A DNA stretch of 12,311 nt from a bacterium (GCA_003247275.1 QKAA01000077.1:1-12311), one strand, 5' to 3'; counted from the first letter of the stretch, positions 1 through 7,600 are shown. The notes: a model not told the origin generated them from the sequence alone. Numbers and translations are program-made.

Positions 1-60
1 CATGCGTTCGAGGAGATCGGCAATTTTGGTGTTTTGATCAGTGATGAGATTATCGTCCAT
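1..60 (-). CDS. Partial small ORF, N-terminus only (left edge)
   Basis: An ATG at 60-58 on the minus strand opens a frame of 20 codons with no stop before the window edge. It reads MDDNLITDQNTKIADLLERM. The sequence AAAGGA lies about 8 bases before the ATG and serves as a Shine-Dalgarno. The ATG is 45 bases beyond the stop of the upstream ribonucleotide reductase, on the same strand, with no hairpin plus T-run between them, so it is probably the next gene of the nrdR operon. The visible residues are polar and look like the start of an amphipathic helix. The product cannot be named from 20 residues. Confidence 0.5.
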   Translation of the reverse strand, partial: MDDNLITDQNTKIADLLERM

Positions 61-105
61 TCAATTTTTCCTTTGTGTTATTCATTTATTGTTTTTGGTA
101 CTTGT

Positions 106-2052
106 TTACATGGAACATTTGGACCAACCGCATTGAGGACAGCTAACACAGCCGTCTTTAACTTGGGCGGCGGCACCGCATTCAGGGCAGACGGTTTTTT
201 CAGCAGTACCAGGTTTGTTGTCGACATGGAGGTTGGTGGTGGATGATAATTTTGATTCTTTGCCTTTAACATTTAAGACTTGATCCATTTTGGAACCATC
301 GCGGTAAATAGTGATGCCTTTGAGACCCAATTTCCAACCTGTCAAATAGGCTGTTTTAACATCATCAACGGTAGCATTGTAAGGAAAATTAATGGTTTTA
401 CTAACTGAATTATCGATCCATTTTTGCCAAGCAGCTTGAATTTTGATATGCCATTCAGGAGCAATGTTGTGGGTAGTAACAAACAGTTTTTTATCAGCTT
501 TATCTAATTCTTTAATGCCAGCGACGTCTTCACCTGAGGCAAGTTTATCAACAATTTCTTTGGCGGTTTTGGAACCATATTTTTTGGTGATGAGGGAATC
601 AAATTCTTGATCAGGAATAGTAAATTCCTTGGTGGGAGCGTTGGCTTTGCTATCTTCATTGAAAGAGCGTCTGACGGTGACTAAAGAAAAAACTGGTTCA
701 ATACCGGAACTGGTATCAGCGATTAATGAGGTGGTGCCAGTGGGGGCAATCATTAAAAGGGCACAGTTTCGATAATTTTCAGCTGAACCAGCGTAGATGG
801 AATTATCAAAATTACCAAAGGTTCCACGCTCTTTGGCTAAATTGAGAGAGGCAACTTCAGCTTCTTTTCTAATAAATTTGGCTAATCTCTCGGATAATCT
901 GACAGCTTCGACTGAGTTGTAAGGGATGCCAAGACGATAGAATAAATGAGCCAAACCCATGACGCCCAAACCAACGCGACGATTACCTTCTTTGACCATT
1001 TGGCGAATATCATCAAGGGCATAGGTGTTGACTTCGATCATGTCATCTAAAAAGCGGATACCTAAGTGAACTGAGGTTTTTAAATCATCCCAATCAATTT
1101 CCCACTGTTTATTTTTGCCGATTTTGAGATGGTTGGTGAGCACAATAGAGGTGAGGTTGCAGGATTCGTAGGGAAGCAGAGGAATTTCGCCGCAAGGGTT
1201 GGTGGCATCGATGGGACCAATAGCAGGAGTGGGGTTATCTTGTTGCATTCGATCGAGAAAAGCTAAACCAGGATCACCGGTAGCCCAAGCAGTTTCGGCA
1301 ACGAGATCAAAGAGGCGACGAGCTTTTACCGAGCGAACGGTTTGGCCATTTCGAGGATTAATCAGTGCCCACATTTTATTTTGTTCAACAGCTTCTAAAA
1401 ATTCATTGGTTACACCAACGGAAATATTGAAATTTTTGATCGTACCATCTTCGGTTTTTAGCTGAATAAATTCTTCAATATCGGGGTGGTCGACGTTTAG
1501 GATGGCAATATTGGCTCCTTGGCGTTTAGCTCCTTGAAGAATTTGAGATAGAGCAGCGGAATAGGCACGAATGAAATCAACAGGACCGGAAGCGGCTTTG
1601 GGGACATTTTTAACTTTATCGCCATGGGGACGAATTTTGCTGAAGTTAAAGCCAGTACCACCATTGTTTTTATGAATGACGGCAGCATCACCCAGTGTTT
1701 TAAATATAGATTGAATGTTGTCTTCAATGGGGAGAACAAAGCAGGAAGATAATTGACCGGTGCCGCCGGGATTACCGGCTTCAAACATGGCTTTACCAGC
1801 GCAGACAAATTTCCAATTGGTCATGCGTTCGTAAAATTTTTCTGACCAATAGGAAAAGGCCTCGCCGTTTAGGGGCTTACCCTTGTCATCGTGGGAGACA
1901 AATTGGACTTCAGCTTTGGCCATGTGCTTGGCAACCCGGACAAACATTTCTGCTGGCGTTTCGGTGGGTTTACCTTTCATGTCAGTCATTAAGTAACGCT
2001 TTTGCATGACGGTTTTGGCAATATCAGTAAGTTTGGGATTTTTTAATTTCAT
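106..2052 (-). CDS. nrdJ: Class II (adenosylcobalamin-dependent) ribonucleotide reductase, paralogue 1
   Basis: This cytoplasmic enzyme reduces ribonucleotides to 2'-deoxyribonucleotides using a thiyl radical made with adenosylcobalamin. The 648-residue protein has the full set of class II landmarks. The N-terminal redox cysteine is C104 in GQLSSCFVLP. The radical-site loop N285-P-C287-G-E289 follows, then the second redox cysteine C298 in PYESCNL, and a PTGTTSLIADTSSG phosphate/cofactor loop at about 437-450. The C-terminal tail has cysteines 622, 625, 635, 638, 641 and 646 (CX2C-X9-CX2CX2C-X4-C), typical of the NrdJ tail that re-reduces the active site. There is no N-terminal ATP-cone, so no overall-activity allosteric domain is visible. 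The ATG at 2052 lies 40 bases after the stop of the upstream paralogue; no strong Shine-Dalgarno is seen. It is probably co-transcribed with nrdR and the second reductase. The family call is firm; the substrate level (NDP or NTP) is not visible. Confidence 0.96.
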   Translation of the reverse strand: MKLKNPKLTDIAKTVMQKRYLMTDMKGKPTETPAEMFVRVAKHMAKAEVQFVSHDDKGKPLNGEAFSYWSEKFYERMTNWKFVCAGKAMFEAGNPGGTGQLSSCFVLPIEDNIQSIFKTLGDAAVIHKNNGGTGFNFSKIRPHGDKVKNVPKAASGPVDFIRAYSAALSQILQGAKRQGANIAILNVDHPDIEEFIQLKTEDGTIKNFNISVGVTNEFLEAVEQNKMWALINPRNGQTVRSVKARRLFDLVAETAWATGDPGLAFLDRMQQDNPTPAIGPIDATNPCGEIPLLPYESCNLTSIVLTNHLKIGKNKQWEIDWDDLKTSVHLGIRFLDDMIEVNTYALDDIRQMVKEGNRRVGLGVMGLAHLFYRLGIPYNSVEAVRLSERLAKFIRKEAEVASLNLAKERGTFGNFDNSIYAGSAENYRNCALLMIAPTGTTSLIADTSSGIEPVFSLVTVRRSFNEDSKANAPTKEFTIPDQEFDSLITKKYGSKTAKEIVDKLASGEDVAGIKELDKADKKLFVTTHNIAPEWHIKIQAAWQKWIDNSVSKTINFPYNATVDDVKTAYLTGWKLGLKGITIYRDGSKMDQVLNVKGKESKLSSTTNLHVDNKPGTAEKTVCPECGAAAQVKDGCVSCPQCGWSKCSM

Positions 2053-2092
2053 ACAGTTTTTGTTTTTATCTATTGATCTTTAGATTAATGAT

Positions 2093-4183
2093 TTAGCTAT
2101 CGCATTTGGCGTAACCGCAGGAAGGGCAATGCATGCAACCCTCTGATAATACCAGGATTGAATTACAATCGGGACAGAGCTCTTCTTTGTTTTGGTGAAG
2201 CTCTTTTTGAAGTGGTTTGCCGGTAATACCAACATCTGAGGCAAATGGTTCACTTTGGGTTTTTTGGTCTCGAGTTTGTTTGGTTTCTAGAACAACTTGT
2301 TCGCGAGAACCAGTAACATAGACTGTCATACCTTTTAGACCTTGTTTCCAACCCTCAAGGTAGGCTTTTTTAACATCCTCGGTGGTGGCAGTTTCGGGGA
2401 AATTAACTGTTTTGCTGATAGCGTTGTCGGTGAAGGTTTGGAGAGCTGATTGCATAGCTACATGCTCTTTAACAGCCACGTCTGATGAAACGACAAAGAC
2501 ATCTTTGATTTCTTTGGGAACATCGGGAATATCTTGGCAGCTGCCTTTGAGGCGAATTTGCTCAAAGATTTGATCTCTGCGTTTCTTTGGTAATCCGGCG
2601 CGTTTAAGGGCGTCGGAGAAGGTTTTGCTTTCGTAATACAACTCATTCCAGCCATTATTTTTGGTTTCTTCAGCGCCTTCATGAGTCTTCATGATGTAAG
2701 AAAGGGCGAAAACTGGCTCACAGCCATAACCTTCTAGGCCGGTAATGGTAGCAATGGCTCCTGTCGGTTGAATGGTGGTTTGACAACTATTGCGAATACC
2801 GTGTTTTTTGAGTTGAACGACGATATCTTTCCAATCGAGCTGAGGTTGATTGAAGTTGAGTTTGCCGTAATTCTTTTGTTTGGGAGGGGTCCAGTTGTGG
2901 TGAGTAGGAATGGTTTTGCCCCAAAAATTAGTAGTTTCTTTAGAGTAATCGTAAATAGAACCGACGATGCCGGGGAAAGAACCGCGTTCCCGGGCAAGTT
3001 GGATGGAGGAACGCATGGATTCGTAGCGAATAAATTCCATGATTTGACTGGCGAGAGCTACACCCTCTTTAGAGCCATAGCGAATCCCCAATTTGTAGTA
3101 AAGATCGGCTAGACCCATGATGGAGATACCGATGCGACGATTTTTTTGAGCGGCTTCTTTGAGTTCAGGAATGGCGGGAACGTAGTTATTGGCCTCGACG
3201 ACGTCATCCAGCCAACGGACGGTCCAAACCACGGTTTCTTGTAGCTTCTTCCAATCGACTCCAGCTGAAAAAACCTCACCTTTTTTGGGTTCAAAAGCGT
3301 GTTCACTTAAGTTGATGGAGGCCATACAACAGTTTTCATAAGGGCCCAACCATTGTTCGCCGCAAGGGTTAGTGGCTTCTAAGTAATACTGGTTGGGGAC
3401 AGGATTATCTCGATTGGCGGCATCGATAAAGAGGACGCCTGGTTCGCCATTATGGTGAGCATGCTCAACAATTTGGTTAAATAAGTCGCGAGCTTTGACG
3501 GTTTTCCAGACTTCTTTATTACGAGGATTGATTAAATCAAAGGGTTTGTCTTGTTCAACGGCACGCATAAAATCATCGCTAATGGCGACAGAAATGTTAA
3601 AGTGTTCAATGACTCCTTCTTGCTCCTTACATTTAATGAAATCTTCAATGTCGGGATGCCAGACAGGTAAAACTGCCATACAAGCACTGCGGCGACCACC
3701 ACCTTGGCCGATAATCCAAAAGGCGGTATCAAAAACTTTAATGAAAGAGACGGCGCCAGTAGCTTTACCGCGGCCAGCGACATCGCCTTTGGGGCGAATA
3801 TGGCCGAAGGAAAAACCAACACCACCACCACTTTGAAGAACAAGTACGGCCTTACGGAGAATGGAGAAAATGCCATTTTCAGTTTTGCCGATGTCGTCTT
3901 CTAGGGGAAGAACAAAACAGTTGGCCAGTTGACCGGTGCCGGCGCCAGCATTAGCCAACGTTCTGCCGTTGGGCATAAAACGGAAATCTTCTAATAATTC
4001 CATGAATTTGGCTTCGACTTGTTCGGGGGTAATACCATCACGAAAATGGTTTTCGGCTTGAGAGACGATTTGAGCAGAGCGAGATAGGATATCTTTGGGG
4101 GATTCAACTGGCTCGTTTTTTTCGTTTCTTAGAGCATAGCGCTTGATCATGATGTCACGGGCGTTGTCGGGTAGGGTTTTCAT
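2093..4183 (-). CDS. nrdJ: Class II (adenosylcobalamin-dependent) ribonucleotide reductase, paralogue 2
   Basis: This is a second complete B12-dependent ribonucleotide reductase, 696 residues from the ATG at 4183. The same landmarks are present: C89 in [10 protein letters not shown], the radical loop N272-P-C274-G-E276, the second redox cysteine C285 in PYENCCM, and a [11 protein letters not shown] loop near 472-482. Its tail has cysteines 670, 673, 683, 686, 689 and 694. It differs from the downstream paralogue by an insert near 412-455 and by many substitutions, so it is an old duplication or separate acquisition. A longer frame begins with TTG at 4240, overlapping nrdR by 20 bases. I prefer the ATG at 4183 because its N-terminus ([16 protein letters not shown]) lines up with the start of the paralogue (KLTDIAKTVMQKRY). 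No ATP-cone is visible. It sits 37 bases after nrdR, in the same operon. Confidence 0.95.
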   Translation of the reverse strand: MKTLPDNARDIMIKRYALRNEKNEPVESPKDILSRSAQIVSQAENHFRDGITPEQVEAKFMELLEDFRFMPNGRTLANAGAGTGQLANCFVLPLEDDIGKTENGIFSILRKAVLVLQSGGGVGFSFGHIRPKGDVAGRGKATGAVSFIKVFDTAFWIIGQGGGRRSACMAVLPVWHPDIEDFIKCKEQEGVIEHFNISVAISDDFMRAVEQDKPFDLINPRNKEVWKTVKARDLFNQIVEHAHHNGEPGVLFIDAANRDNPVPNQYYLEATNPCGEQWLGPYENCCMASINLSEHAFEPKKGEVFSAGVDWKKLQETVVWTVRWLDDVVEANNYVPAIPELKEAAQKNRRIGISIMGLADLYYKLGIRYGSKEGVALASQIMEFIRYESMRSSIQLARERGSFPGIVGSIYDYSKETTNFWGKTIPTHHNWTPPKQKNYGKLNFNQPQLDWKDIVVQLKKHGIRNSCQTTIQPTGAIATITGLEGYGCEPVFALSYIMKTHEGAEETKNNGWNELYYESKTFSDALKRAGLPKKRRDQIFEQIRLKGSCQDIPDVPKEIKDVFVVSSDVAVKEHVAMQSALQTFTDNAISKTVNFPETATTEDVKKAYLEGWKQGLKGMTVYVTGSREQVVLETKQTRDQKTQSEPFASDVGITGKPLQKELHQNKEELCPDCNSILVLSEGCMHCPSCGYAKCDS

Positions 4184-4220
4184 AGAAGATGTTTTAATTC
4201 CTTTTTTAAAAGTGGTTTTT

Positions 4221-4670
4221 TTAGGGAAGTAATTGATCAATTTCTTTTTTAAAGTCTTCTAGACTGACGAAGTCTCGGTAGACGCTGGCGAAGAGGAGAT
4301 AACCTAAGGGATCAAGTTTTTTGAGACGACGGATGACGAGGTTGCCTATTTCCCAAGACTTGACGGTGGTAGCTGATTTAAGACGGAGCTTTGCCTCAAC
4401 TTCATCGAGAATAGCATTAATGTCGGCGGTATCAATAGGTCGTTTCCAGGTAGCTTTGATGAGACCGCGTTTAATTTTTTCTCGATCAAATTCTTCAACT
4501 GAACCGTCTTTTTTGATAACTTTTAGATCAACTCCCTCGATGCGCTCATAGGTAGTGAAGCGTTTTTGACACTTATCGCATTGGCGGCGGCGGCGAATGG
4601 AGGTACTATCTTCAGCAATGCGCGATTCGAGGACATGGTGTTCTGGAGACTGACAATACGGACATTGCAT
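4221..4670 (-). CDS. nrdR: Transcriptional repressor NrdR
   Basis: NrdR is a nucleotide-sensing repressor of ribonucleotide reductase genes. The 149-residue length is typical. The N-terminal zinc ribbon is visible as MQCPYC (C3, C6) and CDKC (C31, C34), with the basic RRRRQ stretch and RFTTYER that mark the family. An ATP-cone follows from about residue 49 (LKVIKKDGSVEEFDREKIKRGL) to about 138, ending in YRDFVSLEDFKKEI. In known bacteria NrdR binds dATP or ATP in the cone and occupies paired palindromic boxes. Here it is the first gene before two class II reductases, and two box-like palindromes lie 38-85 bases upstream, so autoregulation of the whole operon is the natural reading. The ATG at 4670 has no clear Shine-Dalgarno. 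Confidence 0.97.
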   Translation of the reverse strand: MQCPYCQSPEHHVLESRIAEDSTSIRRRRQCDKCQKRFTTYERIEGVDLKVIKKDGSVEEFDREKIKRGLIKATWKRPIDTADINAILDEVEAKLRLKSATTVKSWEIGNLVIRRLKKLDPLGYLLFASVYRDFVSLEDFKKEIDQLLP

Positions 4671-4707
4671 AATTTTATTTTTTTATATTGTTTATAAATG
4701 TAATGGG

Positions 4708-4723
4708 ACACTACTGGTAGTGT
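4708..4723. promoter_or_regulatory. NrdR box 1 (operator)
   Basis: The sequence ACACTACTGGTAGTGT forms the core of a near-perfect palindrome at 4706-4725 with 9-base arms (GGACACTAC / GTAGTGTCC) around a central TG. Its outer arms ACACTA and TAGTGT match the published NrdR-box form (acaCwAtATaTwGtGt, recalled from memory); only the central four bases differ. It lies 38 bases upstream of the nrdR start. The downstream side has no T-run, so it is not a terminator. Confidence 0.82.
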
Positions 4724-4731
4724 CCATATTA

Positions 4732-4760
4732 AGATTAAACCGCTACAGTTAGTGGGTCAA
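4732..4760 (-). promoter_or_regulatory. Probable promoter of the nrdR-nrdJ-nrdJ operon
   Basis: On the minus strand TTGACC (4760-4755) is a 5/6 match to the -35 hexamer, followed after 17 bases by TAATCT (4737-4732), a weak -10. This gives a leader of about 55 bases before nrdR. NrdR box 2 lies in the spacer and box 1 just downstream of the start point. A weaker alternative with TATAAA about 11 bases before the ATG also exists. Confidence 0.5.
4740..4755. promoter_or_regulatory. NrdR box 2 (operator)
   Basis: CCGCTACAGTTAGTGG agrees with box 1 at 11 of 16 positions, keeping the CTAC and TAGTG arms. Its centre is 32 bp from that of box 1 (16-bp gap), close to three helical turns, which is the usual arrangement of tandem NrdR boxes. 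On the minus strand it fills the spacer between the proposed -35 and -10 of the nrdR promoter, so occupancy would block RNA polymerase. Confidence 0.72.
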
Positions 4761-4873
4761 GCCAGTTTTACTAGATCTCACTATATCAATGTGCCCCTCT
4801 ACCAGAGTAAATAAACGATTGTTGCAGTTTCTGAAGAGATGAAAAGTTTTCATTATTTAATATTTTTATTGAT

Positions 4874-5998
4874 TTATAGTATTTTTTCACATTGTTTACA
4901 GATATCACATGGACCAACTTCAGTGGGTCCAGTATGGCAATGTTGACAATATCCGGTGTGATATTCCCATGATGTTTGAGTTTCTACTAAATTTTGTCCG
5001 GCAGTAAATCTCAAATCATTATCAAAGGAATTAAGGCTGATGAAGCCACAGGCTACTAATATTTGATCAAGATTGTTGCTATATGCTTGTATGAGCAAAT
5101 CAGGATTTATCATTAATAAATCCTTTATTTGAGCTTTCGATAATTCTTGTTCCAGTTTTTCTATTGGAACGTTATTTATCTTATTAACGATTGATGTTGC
5201 TAGTCTTGCTGATTTGGCCTGTTGAAGAATAAGCTTCTGTTCCTGCTCATCAAAATAGTGTTGATAGTCTTCTGGAGAGGTAAGTTTCCAATCTGATTTT
5301 GTTTTTTCGATTACTTGTCCAATTATTTTGGAAAAAGCATCAGTCGTTGAAGTAAATTTCTGGGGAGAAAAAATAAAGGCTCTGGATCGAACTTCGTCAG
5401 CTGATGGATTATCTGTAAGAAGGAGAAGTGGTTTTTCTTCGTCAAAATATAACTTGTTTAAGATGGAGGCCTGTTCAGGTTTGGTTAAGACTAATTCAAG
5501 CCCGGTGGCATGAATGGTGCTGTCGTCGACTTTTTGAAAGAGATAGGCATAATCATAGGCTCCCTCATATTTTCCATCCTGACGAGCACTATAAGTAAAG
5601 GCATAGGAACCAACTGGCATTTGCTCCAAAGAAGGAATCAAGAACTCTAACCAGAGTTTGGCAATCGTGCCGTCTTGCTTCTCAAACATACTTCTTACTG
5701 ATTTTTGAGCACTACTATCTTCCACCAATATCTCGTCTTGGATTAAGTATCGATACGAAAAGGCACCAACTCGATTTAGCTCAGCGAAATGAGTGGTTAG
5801 ATCGACTTTCATCTCTTCAAGCAATGTTCTTCTGGCATCTTGATCTGAAAAACCTTGACTTACTAATTCTTCGTACCTGGTGACATCATGTTTGATGTCA
5901 TAGGCCATGCTTGGGCGATGATCGAAAGTTAACTGATTGGAAACAAGGGGTTTGGCTACAAAAAAAGTTGATTCTGCTAATTCGACTGATGAGGACAT
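4874..5998 (-). CDS. Unrecognised 374-residue protein with C-terminal cysteine cluster, under a B12 riboswitch
   Basis: I do not recognise this family. The protein is soluble in appearance: no signal peptide and no membrane segment. Residues 35-75 are helical and acidic (YEELVSQGFSDQDARRTLLEEMKVDL). The middle, about 80-215, looks like a beta-rich domain (YRYLIQDEILVED, YAFTYSARQDGKYEGAYDYAYLF). Residues 245-310 are again helical and Q/E/K-rich. The C-terminus holds cysteines 351, 354, 364, 367 and 370 (CX2C-X9-CX2CX2C), a probable zinc ribbon or redox cluster with the same spacing as the tails of both class II reductases downstream. The ATG at 5998 is chosen because AGGA lies 7 bases before it. 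A cobalamin riboswitch fills the leader. Downstream, 203 bases separate it from nrdR, with no clear terminator. The context suggests a role tied to B12 availability or to the B12-dependent reductases, but nothing in the sequence fixes a reaction. Confidence 0.88.
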   Translation of the reverse strand: MSSSVELAESTFFVAKPLVSNQLTFDHRPSMAYDIKHDVTRYEELVSQGFSDQDARRTLLEEMKVDLTTHFAELNRVGAFSYRYLIQDEILVEDSSAQKSVRSMFEKQDGTIAKLWLEFLIPSLEQMPVGSYAFTYSARQDGKYEGAYDYAYLFQKVDDSTIHATGLELVLTKPEQASILNKLYFDEEKPLLLLTDNPSADEVRSRAFIFSPQKFTSTTDAFSKIIGQVIEKTKSDWKLTSPEDYQHYFDEQEQKLILQQAKSARLATSIVNKINNVPIEKLEQELSKAQIKDLLMINPDLLIQAYSNNLDQILVACGFISLNSFDNDLRFTAGQNLVETQTSWEYHTGYCQHCHTGPTEVGPCDICKQCEKIL

Positions 5999-6003
5999 AT
6001 TGG

Positions 6004-6008
6004 TTCCT
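6004..6008 (-). promoter_or_regulatory. Shine-Dalgarno of the riboswitch-controlled gene
   Basis: AGGAA precedes the ATG at 5998 by about 5 bases on the minus strand and lies just after the 3' side of the aptamer. It decides the start codon and is the likely target of riboswitch control. UCC bases in the leader just before it could form a small hairpin masking it. Confidence 0.6.
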
Positions 6009-6015
6009 GCTCGGG

Positions 6016-6154
6016 ATACGTGTCTGTGGAAGTATCGGACTTATCTTCTTTAAAAAAGATTTACCGTTGCGGCACAGTGGGGGAATTTCACCCCGCTTCC
6101 TTTAACCACAGCACGAAATTTATTATTGTGCTTACAAAGCACAGACTACCGTAT
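6016..6154 (-). ncRNA. Cobalamin (adenosylcobalamin) riboswitch
   Basis: Read on the minus strand, the leader contains the conserved cobalamin aptamer elements in order. These are GGTTAAAGGAAG, then the P5 hairpin GGGGTGAAATTCCCC, then CACTGTGCCGCAACGGTAA, a variable 7-bp hairpin (about 6061-6042) and the B12-box-like AAGTCCGATACTTCC. The aptamer is closed by two matching helices: ATACG (6154-6150) with CGTAT (6020-6016), and GTCTGTG (6146-6140) with CACAGAC (6028-6022). A peripheral hairpin pairs AGCAC with GTGCT. The closing helix ends 17 bases before the ATG of the 374-residue gene. The short remaining leader contains the Shine-Dalgarno AGGAA and no intrinsic terminator, so control is probably at translation. 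GGAA of the Shine-Dalgarno is complementary to TTCC in the P5 loop region and in the B12 box, a possible but unproven switch contact. Confidence 0.93.
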
Positions 6155-6186
6155 GGATCGTATTTTTGACAAGTAGGATATTTGCT

Positions 6187-6912
6187 TTATAGATAAGGCT
6201 TATCTTGAATTGGAGGAATCTTTTTTATTGGTTCTTCTGGTTGTGATTGAGTTATTTTGTTGTTTTCGAGATCTTCGGGTCTTTGGTAACCAAATTGGCT
6301 GCCAGAAAGATTAGCAATGGTTTGGCGATAGTCGCCTAACTGTTCCCATAGGCGGATAGCTTGGTCTTTGGGTTGACCCTCGGCGACAAAACGAATTTTT
6401 TCGATGATTTCTTCGTGTTTTAGGGCTGTTAGCTTTAGATTGTCATACCAACGAGTTTGCTCTGATTCTGGAATTGAAGGACTTAATTCAATAGCTTGCC
6501 ACAGGTATGCTTGACCTTTAGTGGCGGTAGAAACAGCCACATCAACATTGCCTTGCTCAATTAGCTTGTCGGCGGCGCTCATACGAAGATTGCTGTAATG
6601 AAGCACAAGTTGAGCTCGTTTGATGGGATTCTTGGTGAATATGAGGGCGAGTCGTTGAAGGGCCATTTTGCCTAAATACAGTGGATGTCCAGGGAGGATT
6701 CCGGGTGGGGCTAAACTAAAATCCCCGTGAGCGGGGACCATAATTTCGATGCGGGACTTGTTAGTTGAAATGGGGCTGGGAGTGGCAAGACCTAGCTGTT
6801 TGTTAGTTTCTTGAGTTGATTGACTCAAAAGAGAAAGGCCGACGATAGCAATTGAGCCCAAAATAAAAAGAGCATAGTGAAGTTTGTTGAGCGATGTGGC
6901 AAGTCGTTTCAT
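6187..6912 (-). CDS. Membrane-anchored DUF5667-like protein
   Basis: The protein is 241 residues from the ATG at 6912. One hydrophobic segment at about 12-31 (LHYALFILGSIAIVGLSLLS) follows a basic N-terminus, giving a signal anchor with the rest outside the membrane. The block around residues 70-125 (LPGHPLYLGKMALQRLALIF, then RAQLVLHYSNLRMSAADKL) matches the pattern I associate with DUF5667, a helical extracytoplasmic domain of unknown function found in CPR and some Gram-positive bacteria. The C-terminus is polar, with a proline- and glutamate-rich end. A longer frame to 7005 would overlap the CPBP gene by 56 bases and put 31 unlikely residues before the anchor, so I reject that start. It lies 37 bases after the CPBP gene and is probably co-transcribed with it. 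Confidence 0.75.
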   Translation of the reverse strand: MKRLATSLNKLHYALFILGSIAIVGLSLLSQSTQETNKQLGLATPSPISTNKSRIEIMVPAHGDFSLAPPGILPGHPLYLGKMALQRLALIFTKNPIKRAQLVLHYSNLRMSAADKLIEQGNVDVAVSTATKGQAYLWQAIELSPSIPESEQTRWYDNLKLTALKHEEIIEKIRFVAEGQPKDQAIRLWEQLGDYRQTIANLSGSQFGYQRPEDLENNKITQSQPEEPIKKIPPIQDKPYL

Positions 6913-6949
6913 AGATATGGTGCTGATTTTTGTTGTATTCGTTGATAAA

Positions 6950-7585
6950 TCAGCGGAAGAGGTAAATGGTGATACCCCAAAGAGCATGGACCATGATGGG
7001 AGCAATTAAATTATTAAAACGAAGGCGTAGGATAACACAGCTGACCCCCAAACTTAAGAGGAGGAAAAAACTCAAAAGGAGTTGAGCTGGATCAAGATGT
7101 TGGACAAATAACAGGGCGGGAAGATGAATAAGGGCAAAGGCTGAACCGATAATGAGCGTTTGGGAGACCTCATCTTTAATGACGGGCTTTATTTTGGCGA
7201 GAAAATAACCGGCAAACAAGAGTTGTTCCCAAAAAGCAGTAATCAGGGAAAAAATAAGAAAATAGCCGATGTTAGCTGGACTTAAGCCATAGGAATTAAA
7301 AGTGATTTGACCGTGACGAATAATGTTGCCGATTTGACCAGCAAAGCCCAAGATCATGCCAGCCATAATGCCAAAATAAACCGAGCGGAAGAAGGTTTTG
7401 GTGGTGATACCTAAACTCACCAGTTTGGATTTAACTCCTTTGATGGGAAACAGGAAGATGGGGGAAGCAAAGACCAAACCTTTAATAAGGGTTTCTTCTA
7501 AGTAGAGGGGCAATTTAAAGAGATAACGATACAAGCTCCAGAGAACTAAAATTGCAACATAAATGACGCCTGTTTGTTTGATCAT
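6950..7585 (-). CDS. CPBP-family intramembrane protein (degenerate protease motif)
   Basis: This 211-residue polytopic membrane protein has about six hydrophobic segments. The three CPBP (Abi/Rce1-like) motifs can be placed. Motif 1 is at 119-127 (WEQLLFAGY), where the usual EExxxR reads E120-Q121 with alanine 125 in place of arginine. Motif 2 is FALIH with H154. Motif 3 is MVHALWG with H200. Members with complete motifs are intramembrane glutamic-type endopeptidases; here the second glutamate and the arginine are missing, so activity is uncertain. The ATG at 7585 has a good promoter immediately upstream and no strong Shine-Dalgarno. It ends in TGA, the only TGA stop in the window. The DUF5667-like gene follows on the same strand. 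Confidence 0.8.
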   Translation of the reverse strand: MIKQTGVIYVAILVLWSLYRYLFKLPLYLEETLIKGLVFASPIFLFPIKGVKSKLVSLGITTKTFFRSVYFGIMAGMILGFAGQIGNIIRHGQITFNSYGLSPANIGYFLIFSLITAFWEQLLFAGYFLAKIKPVIKDEVSQTLIIGSAFALIHLPALLFVQHLDPAQLLLSFFLLLSLGVSCVILRLRFNNLIAPIMVHALWGITIYLFR

Positions 7586-7600
7586 AAGACTCTCTTATTT

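Noticed and set aside
1199..1465. Plus-strand ORF of 88 codons, and similar ORFs opposite the reductase genes
   Set aside because: These are shadows of strongly conserved minus-strand coding sequence with no homology-like features of their own.
4184..4240. TTG start at 4240 for the second reductase, giving 715 residues
   Set aside because: It adds a lysine-rich, non-homologous extension overlapping nrdR; the ATG at 4183 aligns with the start of the paralogue. It cannot be fully excluded.
4706..4725. The 20-base palindrome as a rho-independent terminator of the 374-residue gene
   Set aside because: The loop would be only two bases and no T-run follows in either direction; its sequence and spacing fit an NrdR operator better.
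4778..4793. Possible third NrdR box (TCACTATATCAATGTG)
   Set aside because: The half-sites are one base too far apart, symmetry is poor, and the 38-bp spacing from box 2 does not fit the helical phasing of the other pair.
6191..6205. Inverted repeat AGATAAG-G-CTTATCT at the 3' end of the DUF5667-like gene, considered as a terminator
   Set aside because: The arms are AT-rich with a one-base loop, and no T-run follows on the minus strand; it also overlaps the last codons.
6950..6952. TGA recoded as glycine (code 25, known from some CPR lineages)
   Set aside because: The CPBP protein ends sensibly at this TGA after its last membrane segment, and no internal in-frame TGA is needed in any conserved gene here.
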